Shown here one piece after another: positions 31,881 through 41,755 of a stretch of DNA of 64,000 nt. Made by a program: the position numbers and the translations under genes. Below the pieces are notes generated by a model. The model was not told the origin of the DNA. It did no database searches and saw only the letters and a list, made by a program, of their open reading frames with translations. The number at the start of each line of letters is the position of its first letter. The first letter of the stretch is position 1. The stretch is from positions 49,534,085-49,598,084 of the forward strand of contig CM044957.1 in NCBI GenBank assembly GCA_024516035.1, written 5' to 3'. The DNA is from Bactericera cockerelli (Eukaryota > Arthropoda > Insecta > Hemiptera > Triozidae).

Positions 31881-32274
31881 ATACTATCTAATCCTTGCAT
31901 ATGTACCTCCATTGTATGTGCATGACATAAGAAAACATAATAATTCCATCCCCTGCAAAGTATACGTACATATAAAACCAGAAACAGGAATTTGCTTATC
32001 CGTAATTCATGACCAGTCCAGCACATCTTGTGCAATATTTACATAGTCCATTCTTTTCGGCCAAATGGTCATTCGCTATGGGCTATAAAACGACCGTAAA
32101 TTGCTCCAAGTGAAAATTCAAATAAAATAAAGATATATGTTTAAAAAAAACCCCCGTAGATAAATAAGAAAGGAATGACTTCGAAGTCTTGAAATACAAT
32201 CGAACAACCCATCCATATGATCAGACCTCATAAAACACTTTAACATTTACGACTCTTCGACACGACTTGAATGT

Positions 32275-32400
32275 GTTGTGGGAAGTGTTGGATGTGTTGG
32301 GGGAAGTGTTAGATGTGTGGTGGGAAGTGTTAGATGTGTGGTGAAATGTGTTGTGGGATGTGTGATGAGGAGTACTGGATGTGTGGTGAGATATGTTACT
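32275..32400. repeat. GTGTTG/GTGTGG tandem repeat
   Basis: About six units such as gggaagtgttagatgtgtgg. The minus-strand frame (NTSHHTSNTSHNT-like) is a repeat translation. Confidence 0.85.
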
Positions 32401-32571
32401 CAAAGCTAGTTTGAGTAATTGTGATATAACGGTTGTGATTAGAATAATATATGATAACTTATTGACCAGGACACACATAAGTAGTTAAATTAATTAGGTG
32501 AAATCCAAGCAGTGGGTGGAATCCGATCCTTTTGAATCCAGGTTTTGCTTCATAGGAGAGGAAAAATGGTA

Positions 32572-32970
32572 GATTGGAGGACATAGCATAGAGGAATCAG
32601 GAATAGTGGAATAAATAGGAGAGGGAGAATGGAAAACAGGATTGTAGGAGAATAGAATGGAGGACATAGCATATTGAAATTAGAAATAGTTGAATAAATA
32701 GGAGAGGGAGAATGGAAGACAGGAGTGTAGGAGAATAGAATGGAGGACATAGCATATTGAAATTAGGAATAGTTGAATAAATAGGAGAGGGAGAATGGAG
32801 GACGGGAAAGTAGGAGGATAGAATAGAGGACATAGCATAGAGGAATCAGGAATAGTTGAATAAATAGGAGAGGGAGAATGGAAGACAGGAGAGTAGGAGG
32901 AGAGAATGGAGGACATAGCATAGAGGAATCAGGAATAGTGGAATAAATAGGAGAGGGAGAATGGCGGACA
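32572..32970. repeat. 83-bp tandem repeat, about 5 units
   Basis: Units carry ggaggacatagcatag, gaatcaggaatagttgaata, aataggagagggagaatgg and gagtaggagaatagaa. The start-to-start spacing of 83 bp is exact across several units. Because 83 is not divisible by 3, successive units are read in different frames. Confidence 0.92.
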
Positions 32971-33471
32971 GATAAACAGTAGGAAGAGGAAGATGGCTGA
33001 ACAGACTTTCTTGCTGATGCGTTCATACTTTTCTTTCTGTGAATTTAATCCCCCGAAGCCAAGAGATATGAGACATTCAGCGATCTGTGTTGAGGGAGAG
33101 AGAGGGAGAGAGGAATTGGTGAGATTATAACAATGGGTAGAGATTTGTGACAAAAGGAGGATGATATTTCATCTCTCTCCCCCTCCTCCCTCCCCCCTCC
33201 TCCACCTACACCACTTATGCTTTAGTCCCGCCATCAGTGGCGTGGTTGCGTTCATTTTTTTGTAGAATTATAATAATTTTTAGATATACTTGTAGAAAAC
33301 ATTCTATTCATCAGATGTTACAAATATCGGCAGTATTTTACAGTTCTTACAACTAATATTGTGTTTGTGTGTTATAACAATTGTGATATCATTACATATT
33401 ACTCAAGTATCAGTATAAACAGAAAAGTGAAAAGTTGTATTAGATGTACAATGTACATGAATATCAGAATA

Positions 33472-33516
33472 TACCTGGACAGCTGTTTCGAGCTTATGTG
33501 CTCTCATCAGCAGGTA
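33472..33516 (-). ncRNA. Hammerhead ribozyme (self-cleaving RNA fold)
   Basis: On the minus strand, 5' to 3': stem I TACCTG; core CTGATGA (33510-33504); stem II GAGC, loop ACATAA, GCTC; core GAAA (33489-33486); a short palindromic stem III region CAGCT; cleavage triplet GTC (33480-33478); stem I closing strand CAGGTA. Every invariant core position is present and stems I and II pair perfectly. The tiny stem III is typical of hammerheads in Penelope-like retroelements and retrozymes, which process multimeric transcripts, often as dimers. No Penelope RT is seen nearby. Confidence 0.85.
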
Positions 33517-33519
33517 ATA

Positions 33520-33830
33520 GTTCTGAGTATCCACTCCATCAACGCTAACTGAAAAATGGAAGAAAGGCTATGCAATCCTCTTAGGATGGGTACGAGCCAA
33601 AATTTCCATTGCTGCGCAGCGTGCAGCAAGTATGTGTATAAGAAGAGCTAGGAGAAGATGGAGGAGTGGAGAGTCGTTGTTGGGTTATGGAATTGATCAT
33701 TGGAAAAGAGAGTAGTGACTGTGGAGGAAATATTACAATTGAACGTTTTAAATAAAGTAATATTACTATTATACTAATCTCTATGACCTCTATGTGAATC
33801 AGTAGAAACAGAAAAGGTTAAATTAAAGTC
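33520..33830. other. Sequence flanking the hammerhead; possible retroelement terminal region
   Basis: No protein frame is recognised. The stretch includes ctgcgcagcgtgcagcaagt and ends in AT-rich DNA with aaataaagtaatattac. It may be part of the ribozyme-bearing element, whose borders I cannot set. Confidence 0.3.
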
Positions 33831-33843
33831 CTTGTCCTATCTG

Positions 33844-33888
33844 AAGGCCGAGGTTTTTGTCTATGGCAATCTCTTCCACCCAACCCAC
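33844..33888 (-). mobile_element. Repeat family H fragment
   Basis: tatggcaatctcttccaccc and aaccca are the complement of the family H start. Confidence 0.5.
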
Positions 33889-34042
33889 GCACACGGACAC
33901 ACCCCTGCTCGGGCCGTCACTCATCCAGGCAACTCGCTACTCTCTTCTCTCTCTGGAGCGGCGGCATTGTTCCCCGTGTTTGTTTGTTATACTTTTCTCC
34001 ATATACTTTCTATGTTGTATTTTACTTCCGATAAATTCCGCG

Positions 34043-34190
34043 ACCGACCTCAGTAGCTTGATCGAAAAGGCGGCGGACTTGTAGCCTGGAGGTCGCTAGT
34101 TCATGTCCTGGTTACAGCGTAAATTGAGTAAAGCGAGATTGAGTAGTTGTGACATTACGAAAGTGATTAACACAAATATGATAACTTTTT
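34043..34190 (+). mobile_element. SINE family A, full-length
   Basis: Head accgacctcagtagcttgat, loop cttgtag, body agtagttgtgacattacgaa, and tail acaaatatgataactttt. It abuts the ACTTCCG hairpin at 34191, as does the copy at 41604. Confidence 0.88.
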
Positions 34191-34226
34191 ACTTCCGAGA
34201 AATTTCTAAAATAAGAAGTCGGAAGT
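34191..34226. repeat. ACTTCCG hairpin repeat
   Basis: acttccgagaaatttc, then taaaataa, then gaagtcggaagt, followed by attgtgttcg. A second half copy (gaaatcggaagcattgtgtt) is at about 34368-34387, and ggaagtattgtgtcc at about 34730 may close a roughly 550-bp element of this family. Confidence 0.75.
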
Positions 34227-34880
34227 ATTGTGTTCGTTGTTTAAAAAAAAATATTTTTAGAATTTTGAAAATTAGAAAAAATATGAAAACATGAAATTTT
34301 TTATGAAATACACACGTTATACGAGAAAAAACCTATGCGTTCCGCTAGATTTGTCACCCAGTAAATTAGAAATCGGAAGCATTGTGTTCGTTTTTTTACT
34401 CATACGCTTAATATCTCGTGAACGGTCCATCCAATTTTGATGAAATTCTGCATGCGTTTGCGTATTAGCGTTTTACATAGTGCATTAATATTATTTTTTT
34501 TTAATAAATTTTGATTGAGCTCTGATAATTAAGAAAATTTGAAATTTCAGACAAAAATTTAAAAAATTAGGTCCAACAACTTTCCATTAAAGAATTTTTT
34601 TGTAGAATCAAGAATGATGTAGGAACACGATCAATTTTAAAGAGAATCGTTTGAGAACTTTTCTATATATTATAAGTGATTCAGTAAAAAAAATCTCTGA
34701 TTCTAGTGAATTTTGTAACCATTCACGAGGAAGTATTGTGTCCATAATTGGCAGTGCATTTTTTTTGTCTTCTCAGTGAATTGTGTGCTTTTTATTCATC
34801 ATAATCACGAGGTTTTAATTATTTTTTCTTCATTAATTCACTCATTTTTTTCTTCTTTATTAATACGTCAGGGTGGAACA
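34227..34880. other. Probable element body between ACTTCCG motifs; no gene
   Basis: AT-rich. Contains tatctcgtgaacggtccatc and aattttgatgaaattctg, a phrase often seen in non-autonomous elements. Borders uncertain. Confidence 0.35.
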
Positions 34881-34890
34881 GTCAAATAAA

Positions 34891-34940
34891 GGGGGGGGGG
34901 GGGGGTACAAATGACAACAGCCCCCCCCCCCCTCTCTCTC
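34891..34940. repeat. G15 run followed by C12 run
   Basis: A 15-base G homopolymer (34891-34905) and a 12-base C homopolymer (34921-34932) are 15 bp apart, then a CT run. The runs can pair as a hairpin or form quadruplex or i-motif structures. Confidence 0.9.
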
Positions 34941-35182
34941 TCTGCTTTCCCCGGCTGTAGTTTCGCGTCATTTCAACCCTTTTTTTCCACGGGCAAAATT
35001 ATTCGGATACAAAATTGACAGTTTTACACTTGACAAATTGTTCTGGAGCGAAAAAAGAGTCGAGACGTATTGTTGATGTATTTCAGTTTTACCTAATCTC
35101 TTTCTTTAAAAACTGCTGTTTTTCGATCGAATGAAAATAGGCATGGCTGATTCCTCTGTCAAATATGCTTTTTAAGTTAGCA

Positions 35183-35262
35183 AGCCTCGGTAGTTTTACG
35201 GTTGTGACTACTGCCCGTGGTCCAGAGATCCTGTGTTCGATCCTGGGTTGGGCGGAATTTTC
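35183..35262 (+). mobile_element. SINE family D head
   Basis: gcctcggtagttttacggtt, then gtgactactgcccgtgg and B box tgttcgatcctgg. The central domain is missing. Confidence 0.7.
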
Positions 35263-35282
35263 GGACGATTTTTTTTTACGGA

Positions 35283-35358
35283 AACCGGGACTCGAACCAC
35301 TAACCTCTAGGTTACAAGTCCGCCGCCTTGTCGATCAAGCTTCTGAGGTCGGTGACTC
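35283..35358 (-). mobile_element. SINE family A head
   Basis: gggactcgaaccac, ggttacaagtccgccgcc and gatcaagcttctgaggtcgg on the minus strand. Confidence 0.8.
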
Positions 35359-35708
35359 GCTTTTTTTATTTTATAATAACTCCAAAGAACCACATATACA
35401 TAATTATGTACATTAGGGTTCTGTTATTCCTATAGTTTACCAGCCGGAGACCACAAGCGTGAAGCCAGCATCATTTTCTAATCTGCTTTCATTAAGATTT
35501 GCAAGAATCCAATTAAAATTTCAGCACAGGTGAGTTAGGGGAGCACATCGGACTTAGGGGACGTCGGATGTAAGATGAATATACTGCACATTTGCGACAG
35601 TGCTGTCTTAAGGCGGTTTGCATTAACGCGTGACGCTTGTTTAGGATATAACAGTGTGCCTCACCTCTGTAGTTTGTGAGGAAAACTCCGACAAAAATTC
35701 AAACTATA

Positions 35709-35935
35709 TTATGTGTTAGGTGGTAGAAAAGCTACCGACCTCAGTAGGTTGATCGATAAGGCGGCGGACTTGTAACCTAGAGGTCGGTGGTTCAAGTCCC
35801 GGTTTCAGCGTGGATTTAGTAAAAGCGAGTTTGAGTAGTTGTGATAACACGAAAGTGATTAACACAAATATGATAACTATTTTTTACTTGTAGAAAATGC
35901 TTTGAGCATGAACTTCGTATTATTATTAAGAAATG
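35709..35935 (+). mobile_element. Family A SINE nested in a family C tail
   Basis: Family C tail tgtgttaggtggtagaaaa (to about 35729) is interrupted by a complete family A SINE (about 35731-35885) and resumes as gtagaaaatgctttgagcat. The repeated gtagaaaa(t)gct on both sides looks like the target-site duplication of the family A insertion, so family A was active after this family C copy. Confidence 0.85.
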
Positions 35936-35939
35936 TGTC

Positions 35940-36870
35940 TAACTTTAATTTTTTTCTTTGCTTTCAGGTAAGCGGCTTATATATATTTACATCTGTGTGA
36001 GTTGGTAAGTGTGTGAGCTTTTTACTTTTGATATTCGTAGTATTTACTGGTTTGCTTTTCAACTTCTTTAATCTAATATGTAGAAGGAAGTGTGAGCTTT
36101 TGAATTTTGTTAGTCTTGGTAGGTAGGTAGGTATATATGGTTGGCAGTACTGCATTTGATTAGAGAAGTCCGTTATTTTTTGCTCTCCAATAATTATTTG
36201 TTTAAATATTGTTTAAGATGTTTTTCGTTTATAATAATTGTGTAAAAATGTTAAGTTGAATGTGAGTTTCAAATTGTGCTAATTTTTCTGTGTTTACCCT
36301 GAGGATTACCTACGTAAGTAGTGAATAAGTACTTTGGATCACCTAGCGAGAAGAAATTTTCAAGATGGCTAAATTCCCGTTTACAGAAGAAATCTCATTT
36401 ATCTAGAAATTGAACTAATTAAATTACAAAAATTATCATCTAATGCGCATGACCAAATCAAATTTGTTGTAACTTTTGGAAGTTATCAATAGAGGGCAAT
36501 CGCTCTGAAACCGATAAGCCTACCAACTGTGAAATATTTAAAATCTGACCATCAATACTAATGCGCATCATGGTAGGCGGAGTGTAGTATTTAAATTTAC
36601 GAGTACAAGACAAGTTTAAAAATACTATAGCATATATTACTGTATGTATAATACCCATTCAGAGATGTCCAATGTACCTATTCTACTATACTGCTGATAA
36701 CGATCACTACTGGAGATTGACCTAGTGACTCACCAACCTATTAATGAAATGGTTTACATTTCTTAATGAGATAACACCTATATCTATTTACCTGACACAA
36801 GTCTGTTTACTGAATTAAATCAATCATATAATAGGTAGGTACGTACATAGAATAAATACAAATCTTACGT
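35940..36870. other. No gene seen; possible 5' UTR of the downstream LINE
   Basis: AT-rich unique DNA. tttactggtttgcttttcaa (about 36044) is similar to tttactggtttgcttctgaa (about 38133), so related short segments flank the LINE ORFs. Confidence 0.3.
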
Positions 36871-36875
36871 AAAAT

Positions 36876-37712
36876 ATGGGATCAGAAAACACGTACACTC
36901 TGGAAGCTCTGTTCCGAGAATTAGGAGAGATCAAAAAGTTGCAAACTGGTAACCATACTACAGTAAGTACGAAGCTTGATAACATTCAGCAAAATTTTGA
37001 ATCGGTTAATTCTGTACTTACTAAGCATTCAAGAGACATCGAGAACTTGGAGTACGATAAAAGGCGCAAAAATTTGATTATCTTTGGGGTCTCGGAGGAT
37101 TCTCAACAATTGGACATGATACTTTTAAGTCTGGTCACTAACAAGCTGCAAATTAATGATTTTTCGCTCTTGGAGCTAGATTTCTGTCGAAGAATAGGCC
37201 AGAAAAAAGAGTCTCACAAACCGAGGCCCATAATAATGGGACTAACAACACAGAGACGGAAAGTTGAAATACTTAAAAATAGTAAAAAATTGAAGGGTAC
37301 TTCTATCACCATTCAGGAAGATTGTCCTCCCGAAATACGCGCAAACAACAAGCTTTTACTGGACGAGATGAAGAAATTGCGTAGTGAAGGTAAATACGCC
37401 GCAGTGCGATATGGGAAGTTAATCGTTCACGACAACAGACAGGAACATGCTGCTGGTAATGTAAAGTTAAGTTCTAAACGCGCACATTCAACATCTCCTG
37501 AGGAAGCTGGCAATAAAAGAATGAACCATAACTTGAGTAGTGGCACTGTAGCTGTCATGTTAGATGAAGAATTAAACCATATGGGGGACTCCAGCTCTAC
37601 ACCAATCGCGAATAAACAGCCAGCTCCAGGAATTTTAACGCAGACCAGCATTTCTTCTTTCTTCTCTAGCCAGGAAGAAACTGTTGTTGAAGTTGAGAAA
37701 CTAAAAAACTAA
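36876..37712 (+). CDS. LINE ORF1 protein (L1-type RNA-binding)
   Basis: 278 residues. Packages element RNA into a ribonucleoprotein and acts as a nucleic-acid chaperone. The N-terminal about 60 residues are heptad-like and suggest a coiled coil (trimerisation). RRKNLIIFGVSE (63-74) starts an RRM-like domain that runs to about 133 through CRRIG and RPIIMGL. The C-terminal domain follows with ITIQEDCPPEIRANNKLLL (144-162) and a basic end with RYGKLIVHD. A low-complexity tail with SSKRAHSTSPEE is appended. This domain order matches L1-type ORF1p. The frame is intact with an ATG. A truncated endonuclease frame begins about 30 bp downstream, as in two-ORF LINEs. Confidence 0.8.
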   Translation: MGSENTYTLEALFRELGEIKKLQTGNHTTVSTKLDNIQQNFESVNSVLTKHSRDIENLEYDKRRKNLIIFGVSEDSQQLDMILLSLVTNKLQINDFSLLELDFCRRIGQKKESHKPRPIIMGLTTQRRKVEILKNSKKLKGTSITIQEDCPPEIRANNKLLLDEMKKLRSEGKYAAVRYGKLIVHDNRQEHAAGNVKLSSKRAHSTSPEEAGNKRMNHNLSSGTVAVMLDEELNHMGDSSSTPIANKQPAPGILTQTSISSFFSSQEETVVEVEKLKN

Positions 37713-37741
37713 ATCAGGGACACCCGCACATACAGGGTGTC

Positions 37742-38119
37742 CAGAAAATTGGATTCTGGAATGTCAATGGTTGGTCAAAATTAAATAATTTGTGTTCACA
37801 AGATATGGATGAAATTTTAACATGGAATGTTATTTGCCTAACAGAAACATGGGCACTAGAGAAGCCCTCTATACCCGGGTGGCTAGACCACTACACCATG
37901 GTTCACTCAGATGCTGTGAGAGACAAGCAGAGGGGACGCGGTAGCGGCGGCCTCGCTATTCTTGTTGAAAAACATTTGCACTTCCAAGTGTTGGATATCT
38001 CAAACTTATGGATCTTCATCAAAATTAATTTCAATCGTAACTCACACATAATTCTTGGAAATATTTATGTAAGTCCAAAATACAAGATAGAACAAGCACT
38101 CGAATCACTCAAAATAATT
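37742..38119 (+). pseudogene. LINE ORF2 N-terminus: truncated AP-endonuclease
   Basis: Reads KIGFWNVNGWSKLNN, then VICLTETWALEKPSIPGW (catalytic Glu in the TETW block), then RGRGSGGLAILVEKH. These are the first blocks of an APE-type endonuclease. After about 125 residues homology ends at about 38119, and the rest of the endonuclease and all of the RT are missing. No ATG starts the native frame within the first residues, and upstream it runs into the spacer after ORF1. The element is a 3'-deleted LINE. Confidence 0.8.
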
Positions 38120-38299
38120 GTTAGTCTTGGTTTACTGGTTTGCTTCTGAACTTCTCAAATGTAATAGAGGAAATTTCTGTGTTAATAACTTTTTCATTGC
38201 CTATCAATTTGTTTTGATGGTTTTTTGAGAATTTAATTTGACACGTAAGGACGCCAAAGTACAAATTTTTGATCAACATGCATGTTTTGGAGGGAACCC

Positions 38300-38410
38300 A
38301 CGTGTTTTGAGGGAACAGAATTTTCTTCGAAAAGTCTGTTCCAACCGGGATCGAACTCGGGATCTGTGGACTACGGGCAGTAGTCACAACCATTACGCCA
38401 CGGAGGCTGG
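38300..38410 (-). mobile_element. SINE family D head with start of central domain
   Basis: gggaacagaattttcttcga, accgggatcgaactcggg and actacgggcagtagtcacaa, then gccacggaggct on the minus strand. Confidence 0.75.
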
Positions 38411-38465
38411 CTCGGATCCCGGATGGTTCTGACCGAGTGTTTTCGTTTCCAGAATGACATGCGTG

Positions 38466-38560
38466 TAAAAGTAAAACTTCTGCGCTACTGGGAATCGAAC
38501 CCAGGTCACCGTGCGTGCAAGCCAGCGCGCTACTTCACTCGGTGACTCAAAGGAAGTTGT
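38466..38560 (-). mobile_element. SINE family F head
   Basis: On the minus strand: A box gaagtagcgcgctggc, loop cttgcac and B box gggttcgattccc. The tRNA-like part is well preserved, but the family F body is absent, so it could also be a decayed alanine-type tRNA gene. Confidence 0.6.
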
Positions 38561-38737
38561 AACACTACAGTAAACATTCTGAAAGGGACTTCCCAAAAAG
38601 AGAAATAGAACAATAACTATTTTCATAAGGTTAAAGATCAATCAATTAATTTCCAGCCGTACAAAAGCGATTCGGTTAATTTGAATACAATGCCTGGTAG
38701 GCTTGTACACTGACCTATAAGTCCTAGACATAGTGGG

Positions 38738-38985
38738 GAATGAGAACTGTTTTTAATTTCCTGATAGTGCATAGCTTAGTACAAATTCAATATTGAGTAC
38801 TATACTCGGCTGCATGAAAAAATGGGAACTGATAACTGGTTTTTTTTCCCCCGGTGAGGCGCTTTAACACTGTGATTGTCAGGTCATTCGCGCCGAACTG
38901 TTTTTAATTTCCTCCATAGTACATAGCTAAGTACAAATTTAATATTGAGTTCTATACTCGGCTGCATGAAAAGAGGAAGAGGCAA
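38738..38985. repeat. Direct duplication, about 151-bp spacing
   Basis: gaactgtttttaatttcc, acatagctaagtacaaattt-like and ctatactcggctgcatgaaa blocks occur twice, about 151 bp apart. Confidence 0.8.
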
Positions 38986-39009
38986 TTCTCTGTGCAACAA
39001 TTAAGGGCC

Positions 39010-39535
39010 GAATCATGAAACAGGATTAAATATCTAGGCTTTGGTAATCCAAGCTACTATCACTTAACAGCTGATATAAAGGCGCTGTGATAAGTTGAAA
39101 TTCCCACCAGAAGCCGTGATACGGGATAGTGTAGGATTTTTTTATTATTTTTTTTTCAAAGACTATTGAATATATGTATATTTATTGAAGTATTTACAAA
39201 ATTAATCAGAAACAAGAAACAACATAAATATAACATTATAAAGAAACATAATTTCAAATAAATATAAGTTTATTAATAAAGTTAAAAAAAATCTCTGAAA
39301 ACTAGTATTGTCTCTCCAATTTTAACTTATAATAATTATAATCAATTGAGATTAGGGAAAATCCTTCAAAGAAAACTTATCGAAGACTCCTCCATTCATA
39401 AAAAAATCATATAAACACGTTGAGAATATCACATTTCACAAATAATAGTTATTGTAATAATATCGCATTATTTATCTCGTATAGTTTTAATAGTCCCATG
39501 ATTCCAACAGAAAGTCCAAGACGTAATAAATTATG
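39010..39535. other. Dispersed-repeat block, then AT-rich DNA with no gene
   Basis: 39045-39130 contains taatccaagctactatc, acttaacagctgat and gaaattcccacc, matching (in complement) 29228-29260 and in part 28650. The rest is AT-rich. Confidence 0.4.
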
Positions 39536-39539
39536 GGGT

Positions 39540-39655
39540 AAAAATCCCACATGGGAGGATAACTGGTCATGTCTCGGCTTGGTTTCGCACCCGTGACCTC
39601 TGGAATCGCTTGATTCACAGAGTGCCGCCTTTACCTCTGAGCTACCGGGATAGAC
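39540..39655 (-). mobile_element. SINE family B head and early body
   Basis: tgtctcggcttggtttcgc, agagtgccgcctttacc and tgagctaccgggatag on the minus strand match the head at 44027. Confidence 0.7.
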
Positions 39656-39947
39656 ACGAAGTGTTTATTCAAAAACCACTCAGCCCCATTTTTGTGTCGC
39701 GGAGTATACATCGAGTAGATCAGCTGTGCAATGGAAATAATTATGAATGTGTTGAGAACACCGGTAAATTTTTAATGTCCGGATTATGAATATTAAAATG
39801 AGCTGGCTATTTAAAGGTAGGTGCTAATACCTAATTAATAATAGCTCAGGTGTCTTCAACTGCTTCTAACTTCTAAGCAGTTAAGTGAGTTAAGCACATC
39901 TGGAAACATGTCGTAACCTGGAGGTTGGTGTTAAGTCGGGTTTGGGA

Positions 39948-40008
39948 ATTGAACCAACGACCTTCCGGTTACGAGACCGCTCTCAACAGTCGAGCCACTG
40001 ACGTTGGT
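39948..40008 (-). mobile_element. tRNA-like SINE head, family A related
   Basis: gggaattgaaccaacgacct, ttacgagaccgct and gagccactgacgttggt read as a divergent head on the minus strand. Confidence 0.55.
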
Positions 40009-40031
40009 TATGAAATAGTAATTGAAACTAA

Positions 40032-40230
40032 GTTATCATAGGTATTTGTGTTAATCACTTTCGTGATGTCACAACTACTCAAACTCGCTTTTACTGAATC
40101 TACGCTGAAACCGGGACTTGAACCACCGACCTCCAGGTCACAAGTCCGCTGCCTTATCGATCAAGCTACTGAGGTCGGTTAGTAATTGAAAGTAGCTAAT
40201 GTTTCATAGCTACGAAACACTCATTTAAAT
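40032..40230 (-). mobile_element. SINE family A full-length, flanked by a family J end
   Basis: The complete family A copy (40032-40179) reads agttatcataggtatttgtg to gctactgaggtcggt. Immediately right, tgtttcatagctacgaaac (40203-40221) is a family J end. Confidence 0.85.
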
Positions 40231-40238
40231 TTTTTTGT

Positions 40239-40420
40239 GGAAAACCATTATCCGAATCATTTGCCCATAAATATTATTGAACACCGTCTACCCATAAATG
40301 TTATGGAAAACCATGTACCAGAACCTTTTGCCCATTCACCCACAAATATTATGGAAAACCATCTGATCAAAACATTGACCCATACATTTGATGGAAAACC
40401 ATTTACCCAAAACATTATCT
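40239..40420. repeat. Short tandem-like repeats of atggaaaaccat
   Basis: Four to five related segments (gtggaaaaccattatcc, atggaaaaccatgtacc, atggaaaaccatctgatc, atggaaaaccatttaccc) with variable spacing. The 84-residue frame here repeats NIMENH-like words. Confidence 0.7.
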
Positions 40421-40828
40421 GCTTAACTCAATGCTCATCGAAGGAAACATTCCAATCAAAACCAAACCAAAGCAGAAACAAGAAGCCATAACAACAATAA
40501 GAGAATCCAAAAGATGCTGCAGAGACCTCTGATAGTAAGGTGCGCCGTTAACAACAACAACAACAACAACAAGAGAAAACTTTGAACTTTGGGAAAACCT
40601 GGAAAACGAAGAAACTTTTATGTGAAGAAGACGGAAAAAGGGATGCTATAAATAGTATATAGACTAGTGTATGTACATAAATAAGGGATATAAATACATA
40701 AAAACTAAAGAAGGGATAGAGAATGGAGTAGATAAAATAATAAATGAAATATCCGACACCCATGCGAACACACTATGTTGTATACATACAGGGTGGTTAT
40801 GTGACTAGAACCTAGAATATGGGTCTAG

Positions 40829-41030
40829 GGATAGTCTGTCCCGGTAGCTCATTGGTCAAGGTGTCTGTCTGGTAATCCAGAGGTCGCTGGTTTGAAACCT
40901 AGCCGGGACATGACAAGTTATCGTAACATTTGGGATTTACGCCACATAGTCATACGTCTTTTGCTGGAATAATGGGACTCATTTGTCCTAGTTGGGCAGT
41001 ATTAATAAGGCAATTTTATTATTATTACTT
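40829..41030 (+). mobile_element. SINE family B, full-length
   Basis: Head ctgtcccggtagctcattgg, loop tctggtaatccag (GGT, threonine-like), B box ctggtttgaaacc, then tttgggatttacgcc, gctggaataatgggactc and an ATT-rich end. Confidence 0.85.
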
Positions 41031-41285
41031 ACGATGGAAAATATTCCACTACAACTTAAATTTCATTATTTTGTCGGATAGGTCAAAAAAATGCAAAAAA
41101 TCTCATAAAAATGAAAGATTAGCTTTCAACCATGATTCTTTGACAGATACCATAGAATTTTGAATCCTATGAAATGGTTTAATGTGATGAATTTTATGAC
41201 CTTTACAACGGTGTGATTATTTTTTTCTTAACACTTAACAGTAAGTTATTCTAAATATTATATTCGAAGATCATGACAGAGATAT

Positions 41286-41318
41286 GGCGTGCTTATTGCC
41301 CCAGGCAATAAGCACGCC
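41286..41318. repeat. Perfect 15-bp hairpin, 3-base loop
   Basis: ggcgtgcttattgcc, loop cca, ggcaataagcacgcc. Resembles a rho-independent stem, but this is eukaryotic DNA with no adjacent gene. Confidence 0.9.
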
Positions 41319-41603
41319 CTTTGTCAATATTATTCTTGTCAACATGGAGTTATTTTATTGTTTCTCTCGTGTATTTCTAGAAAATCATCTTGAACCTGAA
41401 GTATTTCCTAGAAAATCACTGTAGATTATTTTCGATTGTAATGTAGGTACCAGTTTGCTCGCTCAGACAATACGGGATAGGAGAAGATATATATATTTTC
41501 AAATTTCAAACCTTTTTCATTTTACATAAAATTTAGAAAATGTAAAAAAATTCCTCCATGTTAGTGGTAACAGTTACATATTTATAGCACTGTCATACTT
41601 TTG

Positions 41604-41755
41604 GTGACACCGACCTTAGTAGGTTGATCGATGGGGCGGCGGACTTGTAACCTGGAGATCAGTGGTTCGGGTCCCGGGTTCAGCGTAGATTTGGCGGAGC
41701 TAGCTTGAGTAGTTGTGATATTACGAAAGTGAGTAACACAAATATAATAACTTTT
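41604..41755 (+). mobile_element. SINE family A, full-length
   Basis: Head accgaccttagtaggttgat, B box ggttcgggtcccg, body tgagtagttgtgatattacg and tail acaaatataataactttt, abutting the ACTTCCG hairpin. Confidence 0.88.

Noticed and set aside
32550..33026. Series of overlapping minus-strand ORFs
   Set aside because: They are the same 83-bp unit read in successive frames.
38466..38545. Functional tRNA gene
   Set aside because: A and B boxes are good, but related copies with SINE bodies exist and the acceptor arm does not pair convincingly.
41286..41318. Bacterial-type terminator
   Set aside because: Stem-loop without an upstream gene in eukaryotic DNA. Kept only as a hairpin.
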